From Hymenobacter pini (GTDB taxonomy: Bacteria > Bacteroidota > Bacteroidia > Cytophagales > Hymenobacteraceae): DNA of 64,000 nt. The position numbers were made by a program, and so were the translations under genes. This document shows, piece after piece, positions 32,704 to 41,858 of this stretch (the stretch's first letter is position 1; the number at the start of each line of letters is the position of its first letter). The stretch covers positions 930,001 through 994,000 of the forward strand of contig NZ_JAIZZH010000002.1 in assembly GCF_020421205.1 (NCBI RefSeq), in the 5' to 3' direction. The notes below the pieces were generated by a model. It was not told the DNA's origin and ran no database searches. It saw only the letters and a program-made list of their open reading frames with translations.

Positions 32704-35268
32704 ATGCGTGTTTTCCTGGCCGGGATATTCTTCCTGCTTAGTAACCTGCTCCTGCCGGTGCCGCTGGCCGCGGCTCCTGCCGCCAAGGATGTGCCTGATT
32801 ACCGGGTGCGGGTGCGTATTCTTCGCGTGCAAGGCAAAGCGCCGGCCGCGGCCCAATCATTCAGCCTGTCACTAACGGGCAATACCCAGGTTGTCAGCTT
32901 TCGGGGAACGGCCTGGAGCGGATGGGTTGCCTCCACCCGAGCCGGTATTGAGCAGGTATTGGCATCGTACAACAACGCCAACAACGCATTCTGGCAGGTT
33001 GCCACCAATGCCCGCGTTACGCCCACCGGTGCAGCTCCGTTCCCTACGCTCAAGGCGCAGGTGCAATGCGTTATCGTTGGCGGCGAAACCAGCACCACGG
33101 AGGCCGAGCTGTTCGGCTCTAATCTGGGCCTCATTCTGTGGAAGGGCGCTGACCAGAAAATTCACATGGATACCTACGCTGGCCACGGCCGCCGGGTGTA
33201 CGACCAAGCATTGAAAGCGGCCTTTCTGCCGGAGCCGGAAAGGCCCAAAAAAATCCTGTTCGGGGAGCGGTACATTGGAGCTGATGACGACTACCTGAGT
33301 TGGCGAGAAGGGGTGCGGCGTTTGTGTGGTTTGGGTTTTAACGCGCTGCATCCGGTACCGGCCCATCTGACTGCTACGGTGAAGGCAGCTGGTATCCGCA
33401 AAATCTGGGGGGCAGTGTATAACCCACCGGGATATGCGTTCAACTTTAATCCGCAACGCCAGGCTGAGTTTGTCAAATTTGCGCAGGACCAGATTGCGCC
33501 TTCACTAGCAGCCGGCTGGCAGAAGGATGAGATTGGTTTTTGGGTAACCAGCGACGAGCCGGGGTGGTATTACCCGGCCCGCTACCAGGAGTTCAACCAA
33601 GACCCCAATGCCTTGGCCGTATTCCACGCGTACCTGCAAGAGCGGGGGCTGACGCCGGCCAGCCTAGGCAAACCAGCCTGGAGCCAAGTACAGCTCATTG
33701 GCCGGCAGGAGTACCACGACCTTCCGTCCCGGCGGCTGTTTTACTGGTCCAACCGGTTTGTGCCGTGGGCTTCCGCGCGCTTCTTTGGGGAAGTTGCCCA
33801 CGCTTATGAAGCAGCAATTCGTCCGCAGGTACCAGTGCTGGTCAATTTTAACAATTTCATGGGCTTGGCGTATCAACCCGGACCTATCGGCAACAACGAC
33901 CAGGGCAATAACCCCAATGCCGCTATGGGCCAGCACGACTGGCTGGAATTCGGGCGGGAACGGGGCTCCACCGCCATTGCCACCGAAGACTGGTTTGGCG
34001 ATGATATGGCGCCGCAATGGTCGTTCTACGCCTCTCGGCTAAGGGCTGCCGCTGAGCTGGGCCAGGTAAGCATGGCCTCGTTGGTTATTCCGCGGGTTTC
34101 GGGGCAGCGGCCGGGGGGCATGTCCCAGAAGCTGCTGGCCTTGGTGGGGCATGGCGCTAAAACCATCCAGTTTTTCACGTTTGGCCCCGAGTACAATTTT
34201 CCCGGCAATTGTTACTCCGAGAACCTACCGGTATTTAAGCCGCTGGCACAGGGCATGCGGCTGGTGGCAAAAGCAGAGGACTTACTCTACCCAGGCCAGG
34301 CGAAAACCTCTCCGGTTGCTATTCTCACGCCCCAAACCTCCCCGCTCTGGGACTTAGAGGAGTTTGTACGTCCACCCCGCATCATCGACGCCACCAACCC
34401 GTATCTGGATGCTGGCCGGATGGGCTATATGGTGGATATGCACGGGGTTTTTCTGGCGTTGCAGCACAGTGCCGTACCGGTTCGGTTTGTGGATGAGCAG
34501 AAGCTGGCGGAGCCCGATTTCCAGCAAACCAAAGTGCTGTACGTAACTGCCCCCGATTTACCTGCGGAGGCCACGGATGCCGTGCTGCGCTGGGTACGCG
34601 CCGGAGGCACCCTGGTAACTACTGCGGGCAGTATGGAGTTTGACCGGTACCACCAGCCTACCAGCCTGTTTCTGCAAGCGGCCAGCGTGACTCCTGCCGC
34701 AGCGCTGCGCCTGCAAGCACTGCAGTATGCCGATGCTAAACCAGTAGGACAAGTATCGACAGCGGGCGGAGCCCTTACCGTATTTGGCGAGCGAGAAAAA
34801 CTATCCGTAAAGCCCGATGCCCAGGTAATTGAGCAGTTTGAGGACGGTACGCCGGCCGTCACAGAACGCCGCCTGGGCAGTGGCCGGATTATCCGGTTTG
34901 CCTGCTATCCGGGGCTTTCCTACCGGCACTCGGCTACTACTTATACCGGCGGGTTACCCAGCGGTTTTGATGCAGGTTGGCGCTACCTGCTGGTGAAGCC
35001 CGTGCTGGATGCCCACCCCGATTTGCCGGTGCAGCTGGATAAGCCCCTGGTAGAAGCACCGGCACTGTATAGCGCCGCCGGCGTAGCTGTAACGCTGCTT
35101 AACTGGAGCGGTACGCCGCAGGAAGTACAGGTAACCGTTGCCACCGACAAACCCGTGCGCCGTGCAGTATCGGGGCAGCGGGGGGCGCTGCGCTTTCGGC
35201 AAACAGGCTCTCGTGTGACTGTACGCCTGCCAGTGGCCGACGTGGATGTGTTGCAGCTATACTACTGA
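32704..35268 (+). CDS. Large secreted glycoside hydrolase-like protein (GH42-like architecture)
   Basis: An 854-residue exported protein. After the signal peptide (about 1-25) come a beta domain (about 30-165), a TIM-barrel-like region (about 175-520, with DEIGFWVTSDEPGW, TAIATEDWFGDDMAPQW, and Glu residues at strand ends that could be catalytic), and a class-I-glutaminase-like alpha/beta domain (about 535-660, SPVAILTPQTSPLWD, AVPVRFVDEQKL, VLRWVRAGGTLVTTAG) as in the trimerisation domain of GH42 beta-galactosidases, then a C-terminal beta domain. The fold order supports a GH42-like enzyme, but catalytic residues are not proven and substrate is unknown. It stands alone, not in a polysaccharide-utilisation locus. 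Confidence 0.7.
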   Translation: MRVFLAGIFFLLSNLLLPVPLAAAPAAKDVPDYRVRVRILRVQGKAPAAAQSFSLSLTGNTQVVSFRGTAWSGWVASTRAGIEQVLASYNNANNAFWQVATNARVTPTGAAPFPTLKAQVQCVIVGGETSTTEAELFGSNLGLILWKGADQKIHMDTYAGHGRRVYDQALKAAFLPEPERPKKILFGERYIGADDDYLSWREGVRRLCGLGFNALHPVPAHLTATVKAAGIRKIWGAVYNPPGYAFNFNPQRQAEFVKFAQDQIAPSLAAGWQKDEIGFWVTSDEPGWYYPARYQEFNQDPNALAVFHAYLQERGLTPASLGKPAWSQVQLIGRQEYHDLPSRRLFYWSNRFVPWASARFFGEVAHAYEAAIRPQVPVLVNFNNFMGLAYQPGPIGNNDQGNNPNAAMGQHDWLEFGRERGSTAIATEDWFGDDMAPQWSFYASRLRAAAELGQVSMASLVIPRVSGQRPGGMSQKLLALVGHGAKTIQFFTFGPEYNFPGNCYSENLPVFKPLAQGMRLVAKAEDLLYPGQAKTSPVAILTPQTSPLWDLEEFVRPPRIIDATNPYLDAGRMGYMVDMHGVFLALQHSAVPVRFVDEQKLAEPDFQQTKVLYVTAPDLPAEATDAVLRWVRAGGTLVTTAGSMEFDRYHQPTSLFLQAASVTPAAALRLQALQYADAKPVGQVSTAGGALTVFGEREKLSVKPDAQVIEQFEDGTPAVTERRLGSGRIIRFACYPGLSYRHSATTYTGGLPSGFDAGWRYLLVKPVLDAHPDLPVQLDKPLVEAPALYSAAGVAVTLLNWSGTPQEVQVTVATDKPVRRAVSGQRGALRFRQTGSRVTVRLPVADVDVLQLYY

Positions 35269-35298
35269 TGTCTGATGTCAAGGGTCTGGAGCACGCCG

Positions 35299-35514
35299 CT
35301 AAAATATCGAACCATAGGCCTCGCAGCCGGCGCACCACCCGAAGAAGTTGCGCAGCCGCTCGTGTTTCGCTTGTTTCTTCAGCCGTTTGCGGGCCTGCCG
35401 GGCCGCCTCAGCAGCCTCCGAGGACGGAGCCGTAACGGCGTTGCGCAGCGTGATGTAGCGACGAAATACGAACGTGCGGGCCAGGACAAACGGGCTTGGG
35501 GCGGTGACATGCAT
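35299..35514 (-). CDS. Possible small basic protein
   Basis: A 71-residue reading frame in the 400-nt gap before menE. The centre is a charged helix (SEAAEAARQARKRLKKQAKHERLR) and the C-terminus reads NFFGWCAGCEAYGSIF with a CxxC pair. That composition looks like a real small protein rather than a random frame, but there is no clear promoter or family. The remainder of the gap (35515-35668) holds only the possible menE promoter. Confidence 0.4.
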   Translation of the reverse strand: MHVTAPSPFVLARTFVFRRYITLRNAVTAPSSEAAEAARQARKRLKKQAKHERLRNFFGWCAGCEAYGSIF

Positions 35515-35635
35515 GGCAACGGACGATTGGTGACTTACCTAAGATATTGATTTAAACCGCTTGTAGTCAAGCCAGAGCACCCTTTATTTCGTTGCCGATG
35601 GGATAAAGCAGCCCGCTGATAGTTATATCTGCAGT

Positions 35636-35642
35636 TATCTTG
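35636..35642 (+). promoter_or_regulatory. Possible -7 element of menE (TATCTTG)
   Basis: TATCTTG is a shortened TAnnTTTG match 26 nt before the menE ATG. Confidence 0.35.
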
Positions 35643-35668
35643 TCCCTTCTTTCCCGCTACTCTCCTCT

Positions 35669-36784
35669 ATGGCTGCCAACACCGACCTACTACCCGACTC
35701 CCTGCTCCTCAACGGCCGCGAATTTCGCTATCAGGATATTCAGCAGTACCCTGCCCGCGCCCCGCAGGACCTGAACGGCTACGAGGCCCGGGTACTGGAT
35801 TTTGTGCGGCAGTGGCTGAACGGCGCGCAGGAATTTGGCCTACGCACTTCGGGCTCCACGGGGCAGCCCCAACTGATTCAGCTGAAGCGGCGGCAGCTGG
35901 AAGCCTCCGCCCGCCGCACCGGCGACTACTTCGACCTGGGCCCCGGCGACCGGATGCTGGTGTGCCTGAACTGCGAGTTTGTGGGCGGGCTGATGATGCT
36001 GGTGCGGGGCCTAGAGCGGCGCATGCACCTCACCATTGTAGAGCCCCATGCCGACCCACTGGCCCTGGTACCCGCCACGGTGGACTTCGACTTTACCTCC
36101 TTTGTGCCCTTACAGCTGCGGGCCGTGCTGGCGGCCGGGCACGCGTCGCACCTCAACCGCCTGAAGGGTATTCTGGTGGGTGGGGCCGCCGTGGAGAAAA
36201 GCTTGGAGAAGGAGATTCAGCAGCTGCGGGTACCCGTGTACGTTACCTACGGCATGACGGAAACGGCTTCCCACATTGCCCTGCGCCGCCTCAACGGCCC
36301 CGATGTGCAGCCAGTGTACCGCGTGTTGCCCGGTATTGAAGTCGGCCAGGATGCCCGCGGCTGCCTCACGGTGCGCGCCGACGTGACGGAAAACCACCTC
36401 ATCACCACCAACGACCGAATTGCACTGGCTCCCAACGGAAAGTCGTTTGAATGGCTGGGCCGGGCCGATTTTGTCATCAACACCGGCGGCGTGAAGGTGC
36501 AGGCCGAGAAGATTGAGCAAGTGCTGGAAGTAGCCCTCACGGAGCTGAATCTGAGCCGCCGCGCCTTCGTGGCCGGCCGCCCCGATAAGCGGCTAGGCGA
36601 GCAGGTAACGGCTTTTCTGGAAGGCCCGAAGCTCACGGCCCCGCAGCAGGACCTTCTCTTGAACTTGTTGCGCCAGCGCCTGGATAAATACGAAGTACCC
36701 CGCGAGGTTGTGGCTGTGCCGGAATTCCGCACCACGGCCTCCGGTAAGCTGGACCGCCTAAGCACGCTACGGGCAGCTAAATAG
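35669..36784 (+). CDS. menE: o-Succinylbenzoate-CoA ligase
   Basis: A 371-residue adenylate-forming ligase that activates o-succinylbenzoate for MenB. The phosphate-binding loop is TSGSTGQPQLIQL (near residue 60), the core motif YVTYGMTETASHIAL (near 190), with the hinge GRADFVINTGGVKVQAEKIE (near 265) and the C-terminal Lys in TTASGKLDRLS. It is shorter than typical acyl-CoA ligases (450-550), as in other Bacteroidota MenE proteins, which have a compact N-terminal domain. It is separated from menB by 4.3 kb of unrelated genes and its stop lies 3 nt from the convergent gene. Confidence 0.92.
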   Translation: MAANTDLLPDSLLLNGREFRYQDIQQYPARAPQDLNGYEARVLDFVRQWLNGAQEFGLRTSGSTGQPQLIQLKRRQLEASARRTGDYFDLGPGDRMLVCLNCEFVGGLMMLVRGLERRMHLTIVEPHADPLALVPATVDFDFTSFVPLQLRAVLAAGHASHLNRLKGILVGGAAVEKSLEKEIQQLRVPVYVTYGMTETASHIALRRLNGPDVQPVYRVLPGIEVGQDARGCLTVRADVTENHLITTNDRIALAPNGKSFEWLGRADFVINTGGVKVQAEKIEQVLEVALTELNLSRRAFVAGRPDKRLGEQVTAFLEGPKLTAPQQDLLLNLLRQRLDKYEVPREVVAVPEFRTTASGKLDRLSTLRAAK

Positions 36785-36787
36785 CGG

Positions 36788-37483
36788 CTACTCCTCCCGC
36801 AGGCCCTGTTGCGAAAATAGCCGCTCGTGGCCGCGCACTACTTTCAAAAAGTCGCCGAGGAAGAGCTTGGCCCGCCCGAAAAAGATGTAGCCGCTAATCT
36901 GATCTTCAGGCTGCTTGCCGGAAGCAAATACCTGCCGGTAGCCGGTGCCGGCTCCTACCCCAATCCACCGGAATACCCGAAAATGCGCCGCTACAGAGGG
37001 CTCTACTAAGTACAGCACTTGCTTGTTGGTGCGCAGTACGCCTCCGTCGGGGAAGTAATACTTAGTATAGTAGCTGCCCGCCCCCATTTGCAGCGGAGCG
37101 CTTAGCTCCCAGCGCCTGTTCCCAATGAACACGTACTCGCCGTAGGCGGCCAGGTAGCGGAACCGCACTTCATCATGGGTACCGGCTGGAAATTCCACCG
37201 GCTGCGGTATCCGCGTGGGCACCCCGCCTGACAGGCGGTACACGCCTACCCCGGCCCGCCAGCGCCCCCGCCACTCAATACCGCCTTTGAGGCCATTGAT
37301 GCCCACCACTTTACCGTTGAGGATGGAAAACCGCTGGTCGAACTGAAATACGGCTCGGCGGTGGGCCTGCCGCACAAACGTACTGTCGTCGGGCGGGGCC
37401 AGGGTGGCGCGGGGAGCCGCCGCAGCCGGGCCGGCCAGCAGCCCCGCTCCTACCAATACCCAACGCAAATAGGCAGTTTCCAC
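36788..37483 (-). CDS. Exported hypothetical protein, beta-rich
   Basis: A 231-residue protein with a hydrophobic signal-like N-terminus (LRWVLVGAGLLAGPAAA) and a body of amphipathic strands with many aromatic residues (FRYLAAYGEYVFIGNRRWELSAPLQMGAGSYYTKYYF), resembling a small outer-membrane beta-barrel. No family is recognised. The promoter element TACCTTCG (37488-37495, minus strand) would place the transcript start at or just inside the ATG at 37483, so translation is either leaderless or begins at the in-frame TTG at 37468. Confidence 0.65.
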   Translation of the reverse strand: METAYLRWVLVGAGLLAGPAAAAPRATLAPPDDSTFVRQAHRRAVFQFDQRFSILNGKVVGINGLKGGIEWRGRWRAGVGVYRLSGGVPTRIPQPVEFPAGTHDEVRFRYLAAYGEYVFIGNRRWELSAPLQMGAGSYYTKYYFPDGGVLRTNKQVLYLVEPSVAAHFRVFRWIGVGAGTGYRQVFASGKQPEDQISGYIFFGRAKLFLGDFLKVVRGHERLFSQQGLREE

Positions 37484-37487
37484 GGGC

Positions 37488-37495
37488 CGAAGGTA
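37488..37495 (-). promoter_or_regulatory. -7 element (TACCTTCG) abutting a start codon
   Basis: The reverse complement of 37488-37495 is TACCTTCG. It ends only 4 nt before the ATG at 37483, unlike the 20-45 nt seen for other genes here. Confidence 0.5.
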
Positions 37496-37636
37496 CGGCC
37501 TCTTTCGGCGGAGGTTGCCGGCTGGGCCCGGAGTTTCGCTGGTTCACCCGGTTGGTTTGTCCGCTTCAACCTGAATCAGCCGGCTTTTCTGGCGGTATTC
37601 GTGCATGTTTACAGCCTCACGCAGCCGCTGCCAACT

Positions 37637-38086
37637 ATGTCGCTCACTCCCGAATTTCTGTTTTCCCTGGCCAACCCGCTGGCTATGCTGGGCTGGGCGT
37701 TGTTGGTGCTGGCTCCACGCTGGCGCTTCACCCACAGGCTGGTACTCAGCGGGGCATTGCCGCTGGTGCTGGCTGGTAGCTACGCGGTGCTTATCATCAG
37801 CCATTACCTGGGTGCTCATGGGCAGGAAGGCGGCTTCAGTACGCTGGCCGACGTGGCCGCACTGTTCCGCAACCCTTGGGCGCTGCTGGCGGGCTGGGTG
37901 CATTACCTGTGCTTTGATCTGTGCCTGGGCATCTGGGAAAGTCTGGATGCGCGGCGGCGCGGCGTACCGCATTGGGCGCTGGTGCCCTGCCTGCTGCTCA
38001 CGTTTCTGTTTGGACCGGTGGGCCTGCTGTTGTACGCGGCAGCGCGGCGCTTTTGGGACCGTCCGGAATCAGTTTCTCACGCCTAA
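37637..38086 (+). CDS. ABA4-like (DUF4281) membrane protein
   Basis: A 149-residue protein with four membrane helices and the DUF4281/ABA4-like pattern: FSLANPLAMLGW near the start, FRNPWALLAGWVHYLCFDLCLGIW in the middle and LLLTFLFGPVGLLLYAA at the end. In plants ABA4 is needed for neoxanthin formation; bacterial members are often linked to carotenoids, which pigmented Hymenobacter make, but no carotenoid gene is adjacent. The ATG at 37637 follows a long unlikely upstream extension. The next gene begins 11 nt downstream. Confidence 0.75.
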   Translation: MSLTPEFLFSLANPLAMLGWALLVLAPRWRFTHRLVLSGALPLVLAGSYAVLIISHYLGAHGQEGGFSTLADVAALFRNPWALLAGWVHYLCFDLCLGIWESLDARRRGVPHWALVPCLLLTFLFGPVGLLLYAAARRFWDRPESVSHA

Positions 38087-38097
38087 TTACTTCGGCT

Positions 38098-38934
38098 ATG
38101 TCTGCTACTCTACCTCTGCCTACAGCCGCGCTGACGGCTTTTGGGCCCGTTGCTACCTGGCTGCGCGTGCTGCACCGCGCCAACCCCGTGCTGGCCTGGA
38201 GCGGCTGGCTGAACGTGGCACTGCTGCTGCTGGCCCTGGCGCTTCTCACCTTCGACCACCGCCTTATTACCGGCCTGCCCGCGTGGGTGAAGCCGGCCAA
38301 ATTCGCCCTGTCCGGCCTGCTTTACCTCTGGACGCTGGGCTGGCTGCTGGCCGATTTGCCCGCGCCGGCCAGCGGAGCCGTCCGCCTCATTAGCATAGCA
38401 GCGGCATTGAGTATGGTGGTAGAAATGGGCTGCATCTTTCTGCAGGCGGCCCGGGGCACTACTTCGCACTACAACACCGCTTCTGCCTTCGATGGGCTGA
38501 TTTTCGGACTGATGGGTACGTTTATTCTGGTAAACACCCTGGCTACCATCTGGGCCGTGTACCTAGTGTGGCACTACCAGCCCCACGGCCCGGCGGGCTA
38601 CGTGTGGGGCGTGCGGCTGGGGCTACTGGTATTTCTGGTGGGTTCCGTGCTGGGCGGCGTCATGATTCGCCTGGGTCAGCACACGGTGGGAGCCCCCGAC
38701 GGCGGCCCCGGCCTGCCCGGCCTCGGCTGGAGCACCCGCGCCGGCGACCTGCGCCTGGCCCACTTTCTGGGTATGCACGCGTTGCAGGCCCTGCCGCTGC
38801 TAGGCTGGGCCCTCAGCCACTGGCAGCCCCGCCACGCCGGTGCGCTTACGTGGTTGGGCACCGCTGTGTATGTGGCCGCCGTGGCTATGCTGTTCATCCA
38901 GGCCATGCGTGGGGTGCCGCTAGTGAAGTGGTAA
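38098..38934 (+). CDS. Seven-helix membrane protein of unknown function
   Basis: A 278-residue integral membrane protein with about seven hydrophobic segments (roughly 35-52, 63-80, 95-113, 125-150, 160-182, 220-237, 244-265). A His-rich loop (HFLGMHALQALP) and WVKPAKFALS near residue 62 are conspicuous. It starts 11 nt after the ABA4-like gene and is co-transcribed with it. It lacks the Asp-rich motifs of UbiA prenyltransferases, so it is not MenA. No family name is recognised. Confidence 0.7.
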   Translation: MSATLPLPTAALTAFGPVATWLRVLHRANPVLAWSGWLNVALLLLALALLTFDHRLITGLPAWVKPAKFALSGLLYLWTLGWLLADLPAPASGAVRLISIAAALSMVVEMGCIFLQAARGTTSHYNTASAFDGLIFGLMGTFILVNTLATIWAVYLVWHYQPHGPAGYVWGVRLGLLVFLVGSVLGGVMIRLGQHTVGAPDGGPGLPGLGWSTRAGDLRLAHFLGMHALQALPLLGWALSHWQPRHAGALTWLGTAVYVAAVAMLFIQAMRGVPLVKW

Positions 38935-38958
38935 GGTACTTTTCACTTCATCATCTCA

Positions 38959-40503
38959 TCATTTCAACCCAGCGAATTTTCGGCGGATGATATCCTGCAC
39001 GGGCACGTTTTCAATTTTGCTTTCCAGCCAGGAAATAATGTCCAGGTACAGGAAAGGCCGCCTCTCGTAGGGGTCTTCAGCAATAATAGTCAGCTCATTT
39101 TTGAGCTTCAGGAAAGCATCTTTTAGCTGTGAGGGGGCCACGTTGCCCAGGTTGCGCAAAAACCGGAAGATAGCCTCCTGCATCTGCTGCTGGTCGTTCA
39201 TTTTGCCCAGAAAGCGGTACACGGAGCGCACCTGATACTCCAGGGCCTCGTCGCGGCCGGCTTCGTAGTGAGCAATCAGGTTCAGGATGCGGGCAAAGCA
39301 CTGGATGTCCTCGCGTAGGCTGGCCTCTTTGAAATAGATTACCTTTTCGAGGTACTCAATGGCCTTGGTGGGCTGCCCGCTGCCGAAGTACAGGCTGGCA
39401 ATTTTGTAGTAGAACACCAGTCGCCGGTGCGAATCCAGCTGCATGCGGTACCGCTCTAGGTTCTCGAGCAGTTCCGGCACTATCTGCAGGCCGGCCGTAA
39501 ACTCGCCGCGCATGAAGTAGCCGTTGAGCCGGTTGGTGTAGATGTACAGGAACAGCAGCGCATCAATGTTAGGGTTGCTGCGCCGGTCGGGGTCGGCGGC
39601 GTAGGTTTCCAATTGAGCCAACACCTCCTCAAACCGACTGTAGTACAACATATTGTACGTGGTGATGAGCACATTGTGCACGCCCTTGATGTAGAGCATC
39701 GGCTGCTGTTCGCGCATCAGTTGGTTATGCTCGTACAGGTCTACCCACTTCTGCGCGTACCGGTAGCACTGCCGGAAATTCTGCGTGATGGTATAGTACC
39801 ATACATGCGCCTGGTAGAAGTATAACTGCTCGAAGAAGCTAGCCTCCCGGGGTTCCAGTGTAGGTAGCCCTTCCCGGAAGTAAGCAGTGATATTCTCGTA
39901 GTCCTGCTGGTTGCGGGTGTGGCCGATTTTGAGGTAGCGCCCATACATGCGCAGTGCCAGGTTCGACAGCTCATGCTCGCGCCCAATGTGCTGTACCGTG
40001 TCGGTGGCTTCGTCGGAAAGCTGCCGGGCCCGCCCCTGAATACTCCGGGTAATGTATTGACCCTCAATCAGCTTCTCAAAATCCAGCGCCAGCAACACAA
40101 TGTGGCGCAGCTCGGCCTGCTGGGCCGTGGCTTTTACTTTTTCCAGCATGCGCAGGCTGTGCTGGTACAGGCCCCGGTTGTAGAGCACCCGGGCAAAATC
40201 CAGTTGCTCGTGCAGCTGAATATCGAGGTTGTGGCCAGCGTGGTACATACGCAGACTGGAGAGCAGCTGCTTGTAGAGGTTGGCCTTGAGGTTGGCCATT
40301 TGCACTTTTTTGATGACCGGCACCTGTTGCAGTACCCGTTCCTCATCGTACCGCTCCTGCCCGTCCAGGGCATCAAATAACTGCAGAAACTTCAGGCCTT
40401 CGGCGGAGCCCTGGCGGTTGGCAAACAACCGGAAGTGACGCTTTTCGGTGCGGGTCAGCGACTTTATGAGCTGAAAAACCGGGTCAGTACTTTCGTTGGG
40501 CAT
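38959..40503 (-). CDS. Conserved helical repeat protein, unknown function
   Basis: A 514-residue, all-helical cytoplasmic protein with Leu/Tyr-rich helix pairs resembling TPR repeats (GLYQHSLRMLEKVKATAQ, SGQPTKAIEYLEKVIYFKEA). The N-terminus (LIKSLTRTEKRHFRLFANRQG) is a conserved opening in a Bacteroidota family of hypothetical proteins. No catalytic motif or signal peptide is seen. It is monocistronic, convergent with the membrane-protein pair and divergent from ilvE, with a 389-nt AT-rich gap upstream. Confidence 0.7.
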   Translation of the reverse strand: MPNESTDPVFQLIKSLTRTEKRHFRLFANRQGSAEGLKFLQLFDALDGQERYDEERVLQQVPVIKKVQMANLKANLYKQLLSSLRMYHAGHNLDIQLHEQLDFARVLYNRGLYQHSLRMLEKVKATAQQAELRHIVLLALDFEKLIEGQYITRSIQGRARQLSDEATDTVQHIGREHELSNLALRMYGRYLKIGHTRNQQDYENITAYFREGLPTLEPREASFFEQLYFYQAHVWYYTITQNFRQCYRYAQKWVDLYEHNQLMREQQPMLYIKGVHNVLITTYNMLYYSRFEEVLAQLETYAADPDRRSNPNIDALLFLYIYTNRLNGYFMRGEFTAGLQIVPELLENLERYRMQLDSHRRLVFYYKIASLYFGSGQPTKAIEYLEKVIYFKEASLREDIQCFARILNLIAHYEAGRDEALEYQVRSVYRFLGKMNDQQQMQEAIFRFLRNLGNVAPSQLKDAFLKLKNELTIIAEDPYERRPFLYLDIISWLESKIENVPVQDIIRRKFAGLK

Positions 40504-40892
40504 TGTACAAAGTCAAAAATTAACCTTTTGATTTTATGATACTTATACAACAAAAGTGATTTTCTAGAAATAGTAGGGCTATTGGAAAGAAGTTTTCAGC
40601 CGCTGAACCTCTGCGGGTACTTAGCAGCAGAATATCAGCCCAAAGATGCTATGTCAGCTCACTTCTCCACCTCTTTGTCCGCACTATTTTCTGCATTTGC
40701 CGGAGCTGGCTGGCGGGCCACCATTCTTACGGCTACGCCTAACGGCCAAACCATAGCCGGCTCCTACGCCCTGCTCCGAATAGAATCAAACCAAGGCTCG
40801 TCGGTTGTGCGGCCTGCTTCGCCCGCATTTCCCTTCCTGCTCCGCTAAGCGGCACGCGGGCGGTTCCTCCGTTTGTCAGTTGTACCACGCTC
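40504..40892. other. Divergent gap before the ilv operon
   Basis: This 389-nt region contains the AT-rich promoter area of the helical-repeat gene (40504-40570) and the leader of ilvE. I see no hairpin with a T-run, no leader peptide rich in Ile, Leu or Val, and no known riboswitch fold. A possible reading frame at 40651-40848 has no family resemblance and is not called. Confidence 0.5.
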
Positions 40893-41795
40893 ATGTATTA
40901 CTCTCCTGATACCGTCGCCTTTCTGGATGGCGAGTTCGTACCGGCCGCGCAAGCTACCTGCGGTGTGTATGCCCAATCGTTGCACTACGGCTATGCCGTG
41001 TTTGAGGGCATTCGGGCCTACGCTACGCCGGCCGGCACCCGCATTTTCAAGGCCGGGGAGCATTATGAGCGCCTGCATTATTCCTGCAAGGCTATTGGCC
41101 TACCGCTGCCGTACTCGGTGGAAGAACTGACGCGCATCAGCTACGAGGTGCTGGAACGCAACGGCCTGACCGACGCCTACATCCGCCCGCTGGTATTTGC
41201 CGGCACGCCCAACATGAGTCTGAAGGCGGCTACCACCAGCAACGTGCTGGTGGCCGTGTGGGAATGGGGCAAGTACCTCGGCGACCAAAGCCTGCGCCTC
41301 ACCGTGTCGCCCTACGAGCGGCCCAACCCTAAGGCCGTGCCCATTGAGGCCAAGGTGGCGGGACATTACGTCAACTCCATCATTGCCAGCACCGAGGCTA
41401 AAAGCCGAGGCTACGATGAGGCCCTGCTGCTGGACATGCACGGCAACGTGGCCGAAGGTCCCGGGGCCAACTTCTTCTTCGAGCGCAACGGCGAACTGGT
41501 TACCCCTCCGGCCGGCAGCATTCTGCGCGGCATCACCCGCAACACCATCATCGACCTGGCCCGCGAAGCCGGCATCACCGTCACGGAACAGTTTTTCGGC
41601 CCCGAGGAGCTGCGCACCGCCGAGGCCGCCTTCATGACGGGCACCGCCGCCGAGGTTATCGGCATTGCCTCGGTGGACGACGTGGTGTTTGAGCGGCCCT
41701 TCCAGCAAACCATTGGTGGCATGCTGGCCCAGCACTACCACGCACTGGTGACGGGGCAGTCGGTTAGAACGGAGAGGTTAGAGGTGAGAGCTTAG
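40893..41795 (+). CDS. ilvE: Branched-chain amino-acid aminotransferase
   Basis: A 300-residue class IV PLP aminotransferase making Ile, Leu and Val from their keto acids. The PLP lysine is Lys154 in IEAKVAGHYVNS; LHYGYAVFEGIRAY near residue 30, GNVAEGPGANFFF near 190 and TGTAAEVIGI near 250 are diagnostic. The C-terminus has an odd tail (SVRTERLEVRA) that may derive from intergenic sequence. It is the first gene of the branched-chain operon; its own terminator is absent, so transcription probably continues into ilvD. Confidence 0.95.
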   Translation: MYYSPDTVAFLDGEFVPAAQATCGVYAQSLHYGYAVFEGIRAYATPAGTRIFKAGEHYERLHYSCKAIGLPLPYSVEELTRISYEVLERNGLTDAYIRPLVFAGTPNMSLKAATTSNVLVAVWEWGKYLGDQSLRLTVSPYERPNPKAVPIEAKVAGHYVNSIIASTEAKSRGYDEALLLDMHGNVAEGPGANFFFERNGELVTPPAGSILRGITRNTIIDLAREAGITVTEQFFGPEELRTAEAAFMTGTAAEVIGIASVDDVVFERPFQQTIGGMLAQHYHALVTGQSVRTERLEVRA

Positions 41796-41858
41796 AACTG
41801 AGAGTTTTTGAAAGACGGGCAACTGACCGTCCTACTTCGCCCCAACCTCAGCAACGAC

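Noticed and set aside
35299..35514. Toxin or antitoxin gene in the gap before menE
   Set aside because: The small basic frame has no partner gene and no toxin motif; it is reported only as a possible small protein.
38098..38934. MenA (prenyltransferase) candidate to complete the menaquinone set
   Set aside because: The protein has the right size and many helices but lacks the Asp-rich NxxxD-type motifs of UbiA/MenA enzymes.
40651..40848. Leader peptide for attenuation of the ilv operon
   Set aside because: The frame is not rich in Ile, Leu or Val codons in a run and no terminator/antiterminator pair follows.
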